From: Prescottella subtropica
GTDB taxonomy: Bacteria > Actinomycetota > Actinomycetes > Mycobacteriales > Mycobacteriaceae
Direction of reading: 5' to 3'
DNA: 64,000 bases
Assembly: GCF_005434945.1 (NCBI RefSeq)
Contig: NZ_SKCH01000015.1
Coordinates: 27,149-91,148, forward strand
The notes under the pieces are model-generated. The model was not told where the DNA came from. It searched no databases and saw nothing but the letters and a program-made list of their open reading frames with translations. A program made the translations under genes and the position numbers. Positions 47,257 to 55,384 of the stretch are shown one piece after another. How positions within the stretch are numbered: the stretch's first letter is position 1; each line of letters begins with the position of its first letter.

Positions 47257-48612
47257 ATGTCGGATCCGGGGGCCCGTGCCAGGATCGAGTCTGTGCAACC
47301 TGTGATCGACCCGAATCCGGCGGTGAGCCCGACACTGCCGGTACCCGCCGTGCCGGCAGTGTCCTGGGACGAGTCCCTGTATCCGACGCTGCAGCGCCGG
47401 GTGGGGGGCCGCGTCGTCGGCGGTGTGGCCGGCGGCATCGCCGACCATCTCGGTGTCGACGTGTTCAAGGTGCGGGTGGCGTTCGCGTTGCTGGCGTCGC
47501 TGGCGGGGGCGGGCATCGTCGCGTACGGGCTGCTGTGGACGTTCACCCCACCGGGCGACGACACCGAACGTCCGAGCGACGCGGAACGGCGTCGGGCGCT
47601 GGGACTGGCGGTGCTGGGACTCGCGGTCGCCGCGGGCCTGAGCTGGCTGGTCAACGGCACCGCGGCGTCGGTGATCACCCCGTTCCTCGTCGTCGCGGTG
47701 GGTGCGGCGCTGGTGTGGCGCGAGTTCGACACCGGCGGGTCGCGGTCGGTGCTGGGGTTGCCGCATCGTCCGACGGTCCTCACGTGGGCGCGGGTCCTCG
47801 GCGGGGTCACGCTGATCGTCACCGGTCTCGGTGTGGTGGTGCTCGCGCAGGTCGACCTCGACGCGTTGCGGTCGTCGCTGATCGCGGTGGTGGTGACACT
47901 CGTCGGTGCGGGTCTGCTCACGGTGCCGTTGTGGCTCAAACTGTGGCGGGCACTCGGGGCGGAGCGTGCCGCCCGGATCCGCAACGAGGAACGTGAGGAG
48001 ATCGCGTCGCACCTGCACGATTCGGTGCTGCAGACACTCGCCCTCATCCAGAAGCAGGCGGACTCGCCGCACGAGGTGGCCCGACTCGCCCGCGGTCAGG
48101 AACGCGAACTGCGGCGGTGGCTGTTCGGGGGCGGGGAGACCACTCACTCCAGTCTCGCCGAGGCGTTGCAGACGATCGCCGGTGAGGTCGAGGACCAGCA
48201 CGGGGTGTCGGTGCGCCCGGTCACCGTCGGCGACGTCGCGCTCGCAGCGGACGGTGCGACGGGGACGGACGGCCTGTCGCGGGAGTGTTTCACCGCGCTG
48301 CTCGGCGCCACCCGCGAATCCCTCGTCAACGCGGCCAAGCATGCGCAGGTGCCGAGCATCGACCTGTACGCCGAGACCGAACGCGACCGGGTGAGCATCT
48401 TCGTACGCGACCGTGGTGTCGGCTTCGACCAGGACGCGGTGCCCGAGGACCGGCAGGGGGTCGCGAAGTCGATCCGCGCCCGCATCGAGCGGCGCGGTGG
48501 ACGCGTCGAGATCCGCTCGACACCGGGGAAGGGCACCGAGGTGCGCATCCACATGCCGCGTCCGGTCGGTGCCGACGAGACGGCCACGTCGGACGCGGGC
48601 GCGATGTCCTAA
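47257..48612 (+). CDS. PspC-domain sensor histidine kinase (HisKA_3/DesK type)
   Basis: 451 aa from ATG 47257 (GTG 47293 is an alternative). The PspC domain is at about 45-100 (RVVGGVAGGIADHLGVDVFKV), with four further membrane helices to about residue 230. The phosphoacceptor is in EREEIASHLHDSVLQTLALIQ, typical of HisKA_3. The HATPase part shows ESLVNAAKHAQ (N box), VRDRGVGFD (G1) and GGRVEIRSTPGKGTEVRI (G2). The LuxR-type regulator starts 10 bp later. It is divergent from the LiaF-like gene, whose PspC domain is clearly related. Envelope stress is the likely signal. Confidence 0.86.
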   Translation: MSDPGARARIESVQPVIDPNPAVSPTLPVPAVPAVSWDESLYPTLQRRVGGRVVGGVAGGIADHLGVDVFKVRVAFALLASLAGAGIVAYGLLWTFTPPGDDTERPSDAERRRALGLAVLGLAVAAGLSWLVNGTAASVITPFLVVAVGAALVWREFDTGGSRSVLGLPHRPTVLTWARVLGGVTLIVTGLGVVVLAQVDLDALRSSLIAVVVTLVGAGLLTVPLWLKLWRALGAERAARIRNEEREEIASHLHDSVLQTLALIQKQADSPHEVARLARGQERELRRWLFGGGETTHSSLAEALQTIAGEVEDQHGVSVRPVTVGDVALAADGATGTDGLSRECFTALLGATRESLVNAAKHAQVPSIDLYAETERDRVSIFVRDRGVGFDQDAVPEDRQGVAKSIRARIERRGGRVEIRSTPGKGTEVRIHMPRPVGADETATSDAGAMS

Positions 48613-48615
48613 TGT
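48610..48615 (+). promoter_or_regulatory. Internal -10 hexamer for the response regulator (leaderless)
   Basis: TAATGT includes the kinase stop codon TAA and ends 6 nt before GTG 48622. It would allow the regulator to be made from its own leaderless transcript as well as by read-through from the kinase. Confidence 0.45.
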
Positions 48616-48621
48616 GGGGCC

Positions 48622-49299
48622 GTGACGATCCCGGCCTCCGCCCCTGACAAGACCCCTGACAAGTTCCGTGTCTTCCTCGTCGACGATCACGCCGTGTTCC
48701 GGGCCGGCGTGCGCGCCGAACTCGGCCGCGAGTCCGACATGGAGGTCGTGGGGGAGGCCGGTGGGGTCGCCGAGGCCGTCGCCGGGATCAATGCGGTGCG
48801 CCCGCAGGTGGTGCTGCTCGACGTGCACATGCCCGACGGTGGCGGGGTCGCGGTCCTGAACGGGATCGATGCGGGTCCGGTGTGCCTGGCGCTCAGTGTG
48901 TCCGACGCCGCCGAGGACGTCATCGCCGTCATCCGGGCCGGGGCCCGCGGCTACGTCACCAAGACGATCTCCGGGACCGAACTCGCGGACGGGGTGCGCC
49001 GGGTGGCCGGCGGGGACGCGGTGTTCGGCCCGCGGCTGGCCGGGTTCGTCCTCGACTCGTTCACGGGCCGGTCGAGTGTGCCGGAGCCGCCGCTCGATCC
49101 GGAACTCGATTCGCTCACGCCCCGGGAACTCGAGGTGCTGCGACTGCTGGCCCGCGGCTACACGTACCGGGAGATCGCCGAGGAACTGGTGATCTCGGTG
49201 AAGACGGTGGAGACGCACGCGTCGAACGTGCTGCGCAAGACGCAGCAGTCCAACCGGAACGCGCTCACCCGCTGGGCGCACCGGCGGCGCATCGACTGA
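48622..49299 (+). CDS. NarL/LuxR-family response regulator
   Basis: 225 aa. The receiver domain has acidic residues D21-D22 (FLVDDHAVFRAGV), phosphoacceptor D67 (VVLLDVHMPDGGG) and the conserved Lys in GYVTKT. The C-terminal LuxR HTH is LTPRELEVLRLLARGYTYREIAEELVI with VKTVETHASNVLRK. It pairs with the kinase upstream. Targets may include the divergent LiaF-like operon, which is inference. Confidence 0.93.
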   Translation: MTIPASAPDKTPDKFRVFLVDDHAVFRAGVRAELGRESDMEVVGEAGGVAEAVAGINAVRPQVVLLDVHMPDGGGVAVLNGIDAGPVCLALSVSDAAEDVIAVIRAGARGYVTKTISGTELADGVRRVAGGDAVFGPRLAGFVLDSFTGRSSVPEPPLDPELDSLTPRELEVLRLLARGYTYREIAEELVISVKTVETHASNVLRKTQQSNRNALTRWAHRRRID

Positions 49300-49330
49300 T
49301 CCGGGTCAGGCCACCAGAGACGACGGGTGG

Positions 49331-50509
49331 CTACGCCACCAGGGCAACGATCAGGGCGACGACCAGGGCGAGCGCGATGACGCCGACCATGACGGCCATC
49401 GCGAGCGGCGCGGCCGCGACCACCTTGCTGCGTCGGTCCTGCTCCCGCGGATGCTCGACCGAGTCCAATGGCGTATCCGGTTGCACCGCAGGAAGATCGG
49501 TGTCCGTTGTGGCGGGGAGGCGGCGGCGGGGAACGATGGCGGGAGCCGAGCGGTACGCCCAGTTCGGGATGACGCCGTCGTCGGTCTTGACGGGGGCGCC
49601 GATCAGGTCGGCGACGTCCCGGACACCGCCGGAACCGAGCGCGACGGCAGCGAGTGCGTCGCGGGCCTGCGCCATCGTGGGGCGTCGGGCCGGATCGGGT
49701 TCGAGCATGTGCAGCAGGGTGTCGGTGAGCGGCCCGCTGCGGACGGGCCGGTCGATCTCGGCGGCCGCGACGCGGTGCATGAGTGCGATCGGATCGCGGT
49801 CGAGACCGAACGGCGGTTGCCCCTCGACCACGGTGTACAGCGTCGAACCGAGGGAGAAGACGTCACCGGCCTCGGTGGGGTCGTCGCCGCGGGCCACCTC
49901 GGGGGCGAAGTAGGCGGGGGTGCCGGTGACGACACCGGACTTGCCGCTGGGGGCGTCCCCCTTCGCGTGGGCGATCCCGAAATCGCTGATCTTGACGATG
50001 CCGAGGGCGCCGCCGCGGTCGGCGACGAGGATGTTGCCGGGTTTGATGTCGCGGTGCAGGATGCCGGCCGCGTGCGCCTCGGTGAGCGCGGCCGCGATCT
50101 GTGCCCCGATCTGCGCCACTTCGAGCGGCGGCAGGGTGTCGACGTAGTTCATCGCCTCGGCGAGGCTGCGGGACGGCAGATACTCCATCACGAGCCACGG
50201 CTCCCCGGATTCGACGGCGACGTCGTACATCGCGATCGCATGCTCGTGGGACAACTGGGCGGCGTTGCGACCCTCCCGCAGGATCTGCCGGCGGACCTCA
50301 CGGGCCGCGTCGTCGTCCAGCCCGCCGGTGGAGGTCACCTGCTTCACGGCGACCTTGCGGTCGAGGAGGGTGTCGTGGGCGAGCCACACCGCGCCCATGC
50401 CGCCGCCACCGAGCTTGGACCGCAGCCGGTACCGGCCCGCCATCAGGTAGTCGGGTCCGATACCCGCCCGACTCCGCCGGGCGGGGCGGGCGCCTTCCTG
50501 ATCTGTCAC
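49331..50509 (-). CDS. Membrane-anchored Ser/Thr protein kinase (PknB-like, no sensor domain)
   Basis: 392 aa, GTG 50509. All Hanks-kinase motifs are present: GGGGMGAVW (34-42), K56 (VAVKQV), HRDIKPGN with D154, DFG 176-178, and GTPAYFAPE. A Pro-rich juxtamembrane linker leads to one C-terminal helix (about 368-390) with almost nothing beyond it, so there is no external sensor such as PASTA. The kinase is likely active, and its input must come from partners. It converges on the response regulator gene with a 31-bp gap; cross-phosphorylation of that system is possible but unproven. Confidence 0.9.
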   Translation of the reverse strand: MTDQEGARPARRSRAGIGPDYLMAGRYRLRSKLGGGGMGAVWLAHDTLLDRKVAVKQVTSTGGLDDDAAREVRRQILREGRNAAQLSHEHAIAMYDVAVESGEPWLVMEYLPSRSLAEAMNYVDTLPPLEVAQIGAQIAAALTEAHAAGILHRDIKPGNILVADRGGALGIVKISDFGIAHAKGDAPSGKSGVVTGTPAYFAPEVARGDDPTEAGDVFSLGSTLYTVVEGQPPFGLDRDPIALMHRVAAAEIDRPVRSGPLTDTLLHMLEPDPARRPTMAQARDALAAVALGSGGVRDVADLIGAPVKTDDGVIPNWAYRSAPAIVPRRRLPATTDTDLPAVQPDTPLDSVEHPREQDRRSKVVAAAPLAMAVMVGVIALALVVALIVALVA

Positions 50510-50537
50510 ATGTTCGAGGTTAGTGGATCGGTGCGGC

Positions 50538-50543
50538 TACGCT
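50538..50543 (+). promoter_or_regulatory. -10 hexamer for the 255-aa hydrolase (near-leaderless)
   Basis: TACGCT ends 8 nt before GTG 50552, with no ribosome site between, in the short gap to the divergent kinase gene. Confidence 0.5.
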
Positions 50544-50551
50544 CGACGACC

Positions 50552-51319
50552 GTGCACCCCGTCTCGACCACGATCACCCGCAGCGGCCACACGATCCACT
50601 ACCGCGACAGTGGTCCGCTCGGGGCGTCCGCGGTGTGCGATGTTCCGGTGCTCCTGGTGCACGGCATGGGCGGCGACCATCACACGTGGGACCGGTTCGC
50701 GAAGTCGCTGCGGGCGCGGGGACGGCGGGTGCTGGCGGTGGATCTGCGTGGACACGGGCGCAGTGCGCGGGCCGCGTCGTACCTGTTCGCCGAGTTCGGC
50801 GACGACATCCTCGGACTGTGCGAGGATCTCGGCTTCGACCGTGTCGACCTGGTCGGTCATTCGCTCGGCGGGCATGCTGTCTCGCTGGTGGCGCAGCAGC
50901 GTCCGGGGTTGGTGCGCCGACTGGTGCTCGAGGAGGCGCCGCTGCCGCTGCGGCCGGGCGATCCGATCCCGGTACTCGACGGCCGGATGCCGTCCCCTGT
51001 GGAGATGTGGCATGCCGCCACCAGCATGCTGCGCAGCCCGCGGGCGGTGTGGGCGTTCGACCGGTCGATGACGGCGTCGGCGCTCACCCAGTTCCATCGG
51101 CCGCACCCGCAGTGGTGGGAGCGGTTGCCCGACATCGAGGCGAAGACGCTGATCCTGCGCGGCGGACCCACCGGCATGGTCGATCCGGTGCTGCTCGAGG
51201 CGGCGGTCGCCGCGATCGGCGACTGCGAGGTGATGTCGTTCCGGTGCGGGCACAGCATCCACCGCGACCGGTTCCGGGATTTCGAGGCTGCGGTCCTGCC
51301 GTTCCTGGCGGCACCCTGA
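50552..51319 (+). CDS. Alpha/beta-fold hydrolase
   Basis: 255 aa. A classical single-domain hydrolase: LLVHGMGGDHHTW (oxyanion hole), VDLRGHGRSA, nucleophile in LVGHSLGGHAVSL, a helical cap, TLILRGGPTGMVDP (acid strand) and CGHSIHRDR (histidine). The same order occurs in haloperoxidases and esterases. Substrate unknown. No signal peptide. Confidence 0.87.
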   Translation: MHPVSTTITRSGHTIHYRDSGPLGASAVCDVPVLLVHGMGGDHHTWDRFAKSLRARGRRVLAVDLRGHGRSARAASYLFAEFGDDILGLCEDLGFDRVDLVGHSLGGHAVSLVAQQRPGLVRRLVLEEAPLPLRPGDPIPVLDGRMPSPVEMWHAATSMLRSPRAVWAFDRSMTASALTQFHRPHPQWWERLPDIEAKTLILRGGPTGMVDPVLLEAAVAAIGDCEVMSFRCGHSIHRDRFRDFEAAVLPFLAAP

Positions 51320-51360
51320 TCGGCTCTGATCGGCCCTGGCCGCGTGGCAGTATGCGCGGC

Positions 51361-51861
51361 ATGGGTTTTCTTCGAGGAAACGGGAAGCTCGTCGCCTGGT
51401 CGACGGTGTTCGTGGTGACGCAGGGTGCCATCGTGCGGGTGCTCGGCCCGGCCGCGGGCATCGCGGTGCTGAGGACGCAGACGGCACCGTCGGCGCGGGC
51501 GTACCTCGCGGCCCTCGACGGCCTGGACGGGGTGCAGACCGTCCGCTACCGCCGGCACTTCTACGTCGACTTCGTGCACCCGCTCGTCTATGCGGTGGCG
51601 CTGCGGGCCGGGGTTCGGCGTCTCGACGAGCTTGCGCCGCTGCCGCCGGCGGCGAAGCGGATCCTGCTTGCCGCGCCGGTCGCCTCCGCCGCCGGTGACT
51701 ATCTCGAGAACGTCGCCGGGCTGTACCTGCTCGACCACCGGGACCGGGTCACCGACCCGGTGATCCGCACGACCACCGCGATCAGCACCACCAAATGGGT
51801 GCTGGCGCTGGGAACGCTCGCCTACCTGACGCGTGGGTTCGCGCGGGCGTGGCGGCGCTGA
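51361..51861 (+). CDS. Uncharacterised small membrane protein
   Basis: 166 aa, ATG 51361 (in-frame ATG 51352 possible). An N-terminal hydrophobic helix (KLVAWSTVFVVTQGAIVRVLG), then YVDFVHPLVYAVALRAGV, LAAPVASAAGDYLENVAGLYLL and a last helix, KWVLALGTLAYLTRGFA: about four segments. The D-Y-x-E-N motif in a membrane helix is notable. I recall no characterised relative. It is downstream of and on the same strand as the hydrolase. Confidence 0.7.
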   Translation: MGFLRGNGKLVAWSTVFVVTQGAIVRVLGPAAGIAVLRTQTAPSARAYLAALDGLDGVQTVRYRRHFYVDFVHPLVYAVALRAGVRRLDELAPLPPAAKRILLAAPVASAAGDYLENVAGLYLLDHRDRVTDPVIRTTTAISTTKWVLALGTLAYLTRGFARAWRR

Positions 51862-51862
51862 C

Positions 51863-52723
51863 CTACCGGCCGAGCAGGGTGCGCAGGATGTCGTCGGCGT
51901 GCGTCCACAGCACCGCACCGCCGATACCGGGCACGATGTGGCGGCGGGCGCCGGGGATGCGGGCGGTGAGACCGACACCCAGGTCGGGGGAGTGGCTGGT
52001 GTCCTGCTCGCCGAACCACACGTCCACCGGGGCGTCGATCGCCGATGGATCGAACGGCCACCGTTCCATCGCCAGCACGGTGTCGCGGGCGTAGCCGGCG
52101 GGGCCGGGCGCGAACGCGTCGCGCAGGGCGGTCCGGTACGCGGTCTCGAACCCCGGATCGCGGTAGACCGCCAGATCCGAGTCGGGACTCGCGCCGATCA
52201 CCATCTGCCACATGGCGTCCGCGTCGAACGCCGCGAACACCTGTTCCGCGGCACCCGGATCCGACGCCGTCAGCGCGATCAGGTCGCGGAGCTGCTCGGG
52301 CAGCACATCCGCGAACCGCGGATCGGCGATCTCGTCGGCCGGGGACACCAGAGCCAGCGGTCCGACGACCCCCGCTGCCGCGCACGCGAGCGCGAACGGG
52401 GCACCCTGCGAATTGCCGACCGCCGCCGGCCGACCCAGACCGCGCAGTGCGGCGAACTCGGTGACGTCGTCGGCGCACGTGTGAAAGGTCTTGCCGGGCA
52501 GCATCGTCGACGCGCCGAGTCCCGGACGGTCCAGTGCGATCAGCCGCACACCCAGTCCGGCGACCGTGGACGCGCCGAACCCCAGCGATCCGGTCGTCGC
52601 GGCACCCGGAAACAACAACACCGGAACCCCTTCCGGGGCACCCCATTCCGACCAGGCCAGGTCCCGGCCGTCGGCCAGACGGACAGTGCCGGTGCGGGCG
52701 GGAGCGGAAACGTCGACAGTCAC
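51863..52723 (-). CDS. Alpha/beta-fold hydrolase
   Basis: 286 aa, GTG 52723 (MTVDVSAPARTGTV). Core features are LLFPGAATTGSLGFG, ALDRPGLGAST, nucleophile in VGNSQGAPFALACA (Gly-Asn-Ser-Gln-Gly, less common than Gly-His-Ser) and VWFGEQDTSHSP (acid). The histidine position is probably in RRHIVPGIGG. The stop abuts the stop of the convergent membrane-protein gene. Substrate unknown. Confidence 0.83.
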   Translation of the reverse strand: MTVDVSAPARTGTVRLADGRDLAWSEWGAPEGVPVLLFPGAATTGSLGFGASTVAGLGVRLIALDRPGLGASTMLPGKTFHTCADDVTEFAALRGLGRPAAVGNSQGAPFALACAAAGVVGPLALVSPADEIADPRFADVLPEQLRDLIALTASDPGAAEQVFAAFDADAMWQMVIGASPDSDLAVYRDPGFETAYRTALRDAFAPGPAGYARDTVLAMERWPFDPSAIDAPVDVWFGEQDTSHSPDLGVGLTARIPGARRHIVPGIGGAVLWTHADDILRTLLGR

Positions 52724-52799
52724 GAGGAACGATTGTCGCGCACACGGACGCCGAGGCGCGACCGGTTTTTCCGTTTCGAGCTACCCCGCCCGGTCGGCT

Positions 52800-52860
52800 G
52801 AAGGGTCCCTTCGTTCGCCTCAGCCGCACAAAGGGTCCCTTCAGCTGACCTTCAGCTGAA
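52800..52860. repeat. Paired palindromes AAGGGTCCCTT and TTCAGCTGAA
   Basis: The palindrome AAGGGTCCCTT occurs at 52801-52811 and again at 52831-52841, extended to GAAGGGTCCCTTC in the first copy. TCAGCTGA follows at 52841-52848 and 52852-52859. The cluster lies in the 180-bp gap between two divergent genes. It may be a dispersed repeat family or a multi-site operator; this cannot be decided from one window. Confidence 0.6.
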
Positions 52861-52891
52861 AGGCCCACCCCGGCGGATGCCGTGTTCCGGC

Positions 52892-52897
52892 CACAAT
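52892..52897 (+). promoter_or_regulatory. -10 hexamer for the sucrase/ferredoxin-like gene (leaderless)
   Basis: CACAAT ends 6 nt before GTG 52904. This decides the start: the GTG rather than the ATG nine bases later. Confidence 0.45.
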
Positions 52898-52903
52898 GGC
52901 ACG

Positions 52904-53836
52904 GTGACTCCCATGTCTTCCCGTCAGTTCCCCCAGGCCGGTCCCGACACGTGTTCGGTGTTGTCGGTGGATGAGCCGTTGCCCGGCACCGCGGCGCAGG
53001 TGGCCGGGTGGGTGTGTGTGGAGTATCCGGGGGCGTGGGGGCGGGACGTGCTGGACGGGACGGCGTTGGGTGCGGAGTTGGCGGGGGCGCTGGCGGATCG
53101 GGCGGATGCGGCGGGGGTGCGGATCATGTTCATCCGCCGTCCGGGGCGCGGCGACCAGGATCTGCGTCGTCGGACGGTGCTGCTCGCGAACTCCGATCCG
53201 GAACACACGTGGTGTGAGCGGCTGGAGATCGGGGAGGTCACCGATCTGCTCGACGTCGACTTCACCCGCGTCACGGGGCCGGCGCCGGGGCTGGGGGAGC
53301 GGGTCGACGGTCCGATCGTGCTGGTGTGCGCGCACGGCAAACGGGACCAGTGTTGTGCGGTGCTGGGGCGTCCGGTCGCGGCGACGTTGGCCGCCGAGTT
53401 CCCGGGCGCGGTGTGGGAGTGTTCGCACACCGGCGGGCACCGGTTCGCGCCGTCGACGATCCTGTTGCCGACCGGGGTGACGCACGGCCGGCTCACCCCG
53501 GCCGAGAGTGTGTCGGCGGTGCGGGCCGCGGCGGCGGGCGGCGTGTATCTGCCGGGGTTGCGGGGGCGCAGTTTCTGGGGTCCGCGCGGGCAGGTCGCGG
53601 AGGTCGCGGTCCGCCAGGAGATCGTTGCCGATGTGAACGATCTCACCGTCGACGAGCACGCCGTGGCGCCCGTCGTGACACATCGGGACGGCCGCCGGTG
53701 GCAGGTGACGGTGGCGTCCCACGAGCTGCCGGCGCGTCCGGCGAGTTGCGGTGCCGCCGCGAAACCGCCGCGTCCCGTCGTGGCCGCGGACATATGTGAA
53801 CTCCCCGCCGGAATTCCGGCGGGGAGCATCACCTAG
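52904..53836 (+). CDS. Sucrase/ferredoxin-like (thioredoxin-fold [2Fe-2S]) protein
   Basis: 310 aa. The family has a thioredoxin-like ferredoxin domain with Cys ligands C142, C150/C151 (CAHGKRDQCC) and C173 (WECSHTGGHRF). The second half includes THGRLTPAESV. There is no signal peptide, so it is cytoplasmic. The name comes from distant plant and yeast relatives; enzymatic sucrose cleavage is not implied. Function in actinobacteria is unknown. The 3' end lies within a perfect hairpin shared with the convergent monooxygenase gene. Confidence 0.82.
   Translation: MTPMSSRQFPQAGPDTCSVLSVDEPLPGTAAQVAGWVCVEYPGAWGRDVLDGTALGAELAGALADRADAAGVRIMFIRRPGRGDQDLRRRTVLLANSDPEHTWCERLEIGEVTDLLDVDFTRVTGPAPGLGERVDGPIVLVCAHGKRDQCCAVLGRPVAATLAAEFPGAVWECSHTGGHRFAPSTILLPTGVTHGRLTPAESVSAVRAAAAGGVYLPGLRGRSFWGPRGQVAEVAVRQEIVADVNDLTVDEHAVAPVVTHRDGRRWQVTVASHELPARPASCGAAAKPPRPVVAADICELPAGIPAGSIT
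53801..53826. terminator. Perfect palindromic terminator inside the 3' coding end
   Basis: CTCCCCGCCGGAA paired with TTCCGGCGGGGAG, a 26-bp perfect palindrome with no fixed loop, 10 bp before the stop of the sucrase/ferredoxin-like gene. It encodes LPAGIPAG and faces the convergent gene end at 53844. Confidence 0.75.
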
Positions 53837-53843
53837 CGATTCG

Positions 53844-55232
53844 TCAGACCGCGATTTCCAGGGAGCGGATGAGCCCGAAGTTGTTTGCGAGGAAGGCTTC
53901 CGCGGAATCGTCGAGAATATTCATCCACTCGTCGTGCAACGGCGGAGCCTCGGTTCCGGTCAGTGTGGACGTGTAGCTGCAGTTCCGGTAGCCCATGATG
54001 TCGTTCTTCTTGTCCTTCTTCCACTTCTTGAAAAGCTCGCCCTGCTTCTCGACGTGGAATTCCGGATAGTCGGTCCGATCGACCAGGTCCCGAATGTAGG
54101 CGGCCTGGAAGTCGATCTCCTCGGTCGCGTTCCGGAGAGATTCCTCACGGGCACGCCACTGTTCGATGTCACGTTCGCGGGCCTCGTGGTCCGGCAATGC
54201 GATGCGGCCCAGGACGACGTCCCGCACGTACCACGCCTGGGCGTCGAACATGTTGAACGTGAAGTACTGGTCCTGCATGCCGAGGAAGTACAGCTGCGGG
54301 TCGGCCTGCGAGACGACGCCCTTGTAGATGCCGCGCGGGTACAGCCGGTTCTTGGTCTGCAGTGTCAGCTCGTCCGGCAGGAACGGGAAGTGGTGCTGGT
54401 AGCCGGTGCACAGGATGATCGCGTCCACCTCACGGCTGCTGCCGTCCTGGAAATGCACTGTGTGACCGTCGATCTCGGTGAGCAACGGCACCTCGGAGAA
54501 GCCGGCCGGCCAGTCGTGGCCCATCGGCTGCGACCGGTAGCTGAACGTCACCTCGGCGGCACCGTACTTGACGCACTGGGTGCCGATGTCCTCGGCGGAG
54601 TAGCTGCTGCCGACGAGCAGCAGGCGCTTGCCGGTGAACTCGCGGGCGTCCCGGAAGTCGTGGGCGTGCAGGACCCGGCCGGGGAAGTCCTCGATGCCCT
54701 CGAACGTCGGGACGTTCGGTGTCGAGAAATGCCCGGTCGCGACGATCACGTGGTCGAACAGTTCGGTCTCGAGTTCGCCCTTGGTGTGGTCGGCGACGGT
54801 CACCGCGAAGCGGCCGGGGCCGTCCTCGGACGGGACGTGCTCGACCCAGCGGACGGCGGTGTCGAAGCGGATGTACTTGCGGACGTCGTCTTGATCGACG
54901 CGTCCCATGATGTAGTCGTGCAGCACTGCCCGCGGAGGGTAGGACGGGATGGGTCGGCCGAAATGTTCCTCGAAAGAATAGTCGGCGAACTCCAGGCATT
55001 CCTTCGGTCCGTTGGACCACAGGAAGCGGTACATGCTTCCGTGCACCGGTTCGCCGTGTTGATCGAGACCCGTGCGCCACGTGTAATTCCACATGCCGCC
55101 CAGATCGCTCTGCTTTTCGTAACAAACAATTTCGGGCATCGACCCAAGACCTGATTTGCGTGCCGACTCGAATGCCCTCAGCTGTGCGAGACCACTCGGA
55201 CCTGCTCCCAGAATCGCGATCCTTGGCGTCAA
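53844..55232 (-). CDS. tmm: Flavin monooxygenase of the bacterial trimethylamine monooxygenase type
   Basis: 462 aa. FAD motif GAGPSG (9-14), FMO fingerprint [11 protein letters not shown] (183-193), NADPH motif [10 protein letters not shown] with Y211, and [13 protein letters not shown]. Long stretches such as [36 protein letters not shown] and [18 protein letters not shown] follow the marine and methylotroph Tmm enzymes that make trimethylamine N-oxide. Substrate (trimethylamine, dimethyl sulfide, indole or other) cannot be read from sequence. I use TTG 55232, which has GGGAG upstream; GTG 55277 would add 15 residues. No TMAO demethylase is nearby. A related N- or S-oxygenase is the main alternative. 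Confidence 0.8.
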   Translation of the reverse strand: MTPRIAILGAGPSGLAQLRAFESARKSGLGSMPEIVCYEKQSDLGGMWNYTWRTGLDQHGEPVHGSMYRFLWSNGPKECLEFADYSFEEHFGRPIPSYPPRAVLHDYIMGRVDQDDVRKYIRFDTAVRWVEHVPSEDGPGRFAVTVADHTKGELETELFDHVIVATGHFSTPNVPTFEGIEDFPGRVLHAHDFRDAREFTGKRLLLVGSSYSAEDIGTQCVKYGAAEVTFSYRSQPMGHDWPAGFSEVPLLTEIDGHTVHFQDGSSREVDAIILCTGYQHHFPFLPDELTLQTKNRLYPRGIYKGVVSQADPQLYFLGMQDQYFTFNMFDAQAWYVRDVVLGRIALPDHEARERDIEQWRAREESLRNATEEIDFQAAYIRDLVDRTDYPEFHVEKQGELFKKWKKDKKNDIMGYRNCSYTSTLTGTEAPPLHDEWMNILDDSAEAFLANNFGLIRSLEIAV

Positions 55233-55384
55233 AGTTTTCTCCCTATTTTCGTCGGTTCCCCCTATCCTGCTTAGCACAGCGAAAGAGGGTTTGGCGAACT
55301 CGACGAGGCCGCCGCGATCGAAATTCTGTGCGATCGACGGGGGTGGATACCGGGTGTCACCAGGGGGTTCGCGTCACAGGGGTG

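Noticed and set aside
45844..49281. A 1145-codon leftward frame across the PspC protein, histidine kinase and response regulator
   Set aside because: The stretch beyond 47160 is antisense to two well-supported genes and has no family sequence; high GC content produces such open frames.
49451..51319. A 622-codon rightward frame running antisense through the Ser/Thr kinase gene
   Set aside because: The kinase on the other strand has every catalytic motif; only the last 255 codons of this frame encode a hydrolase.
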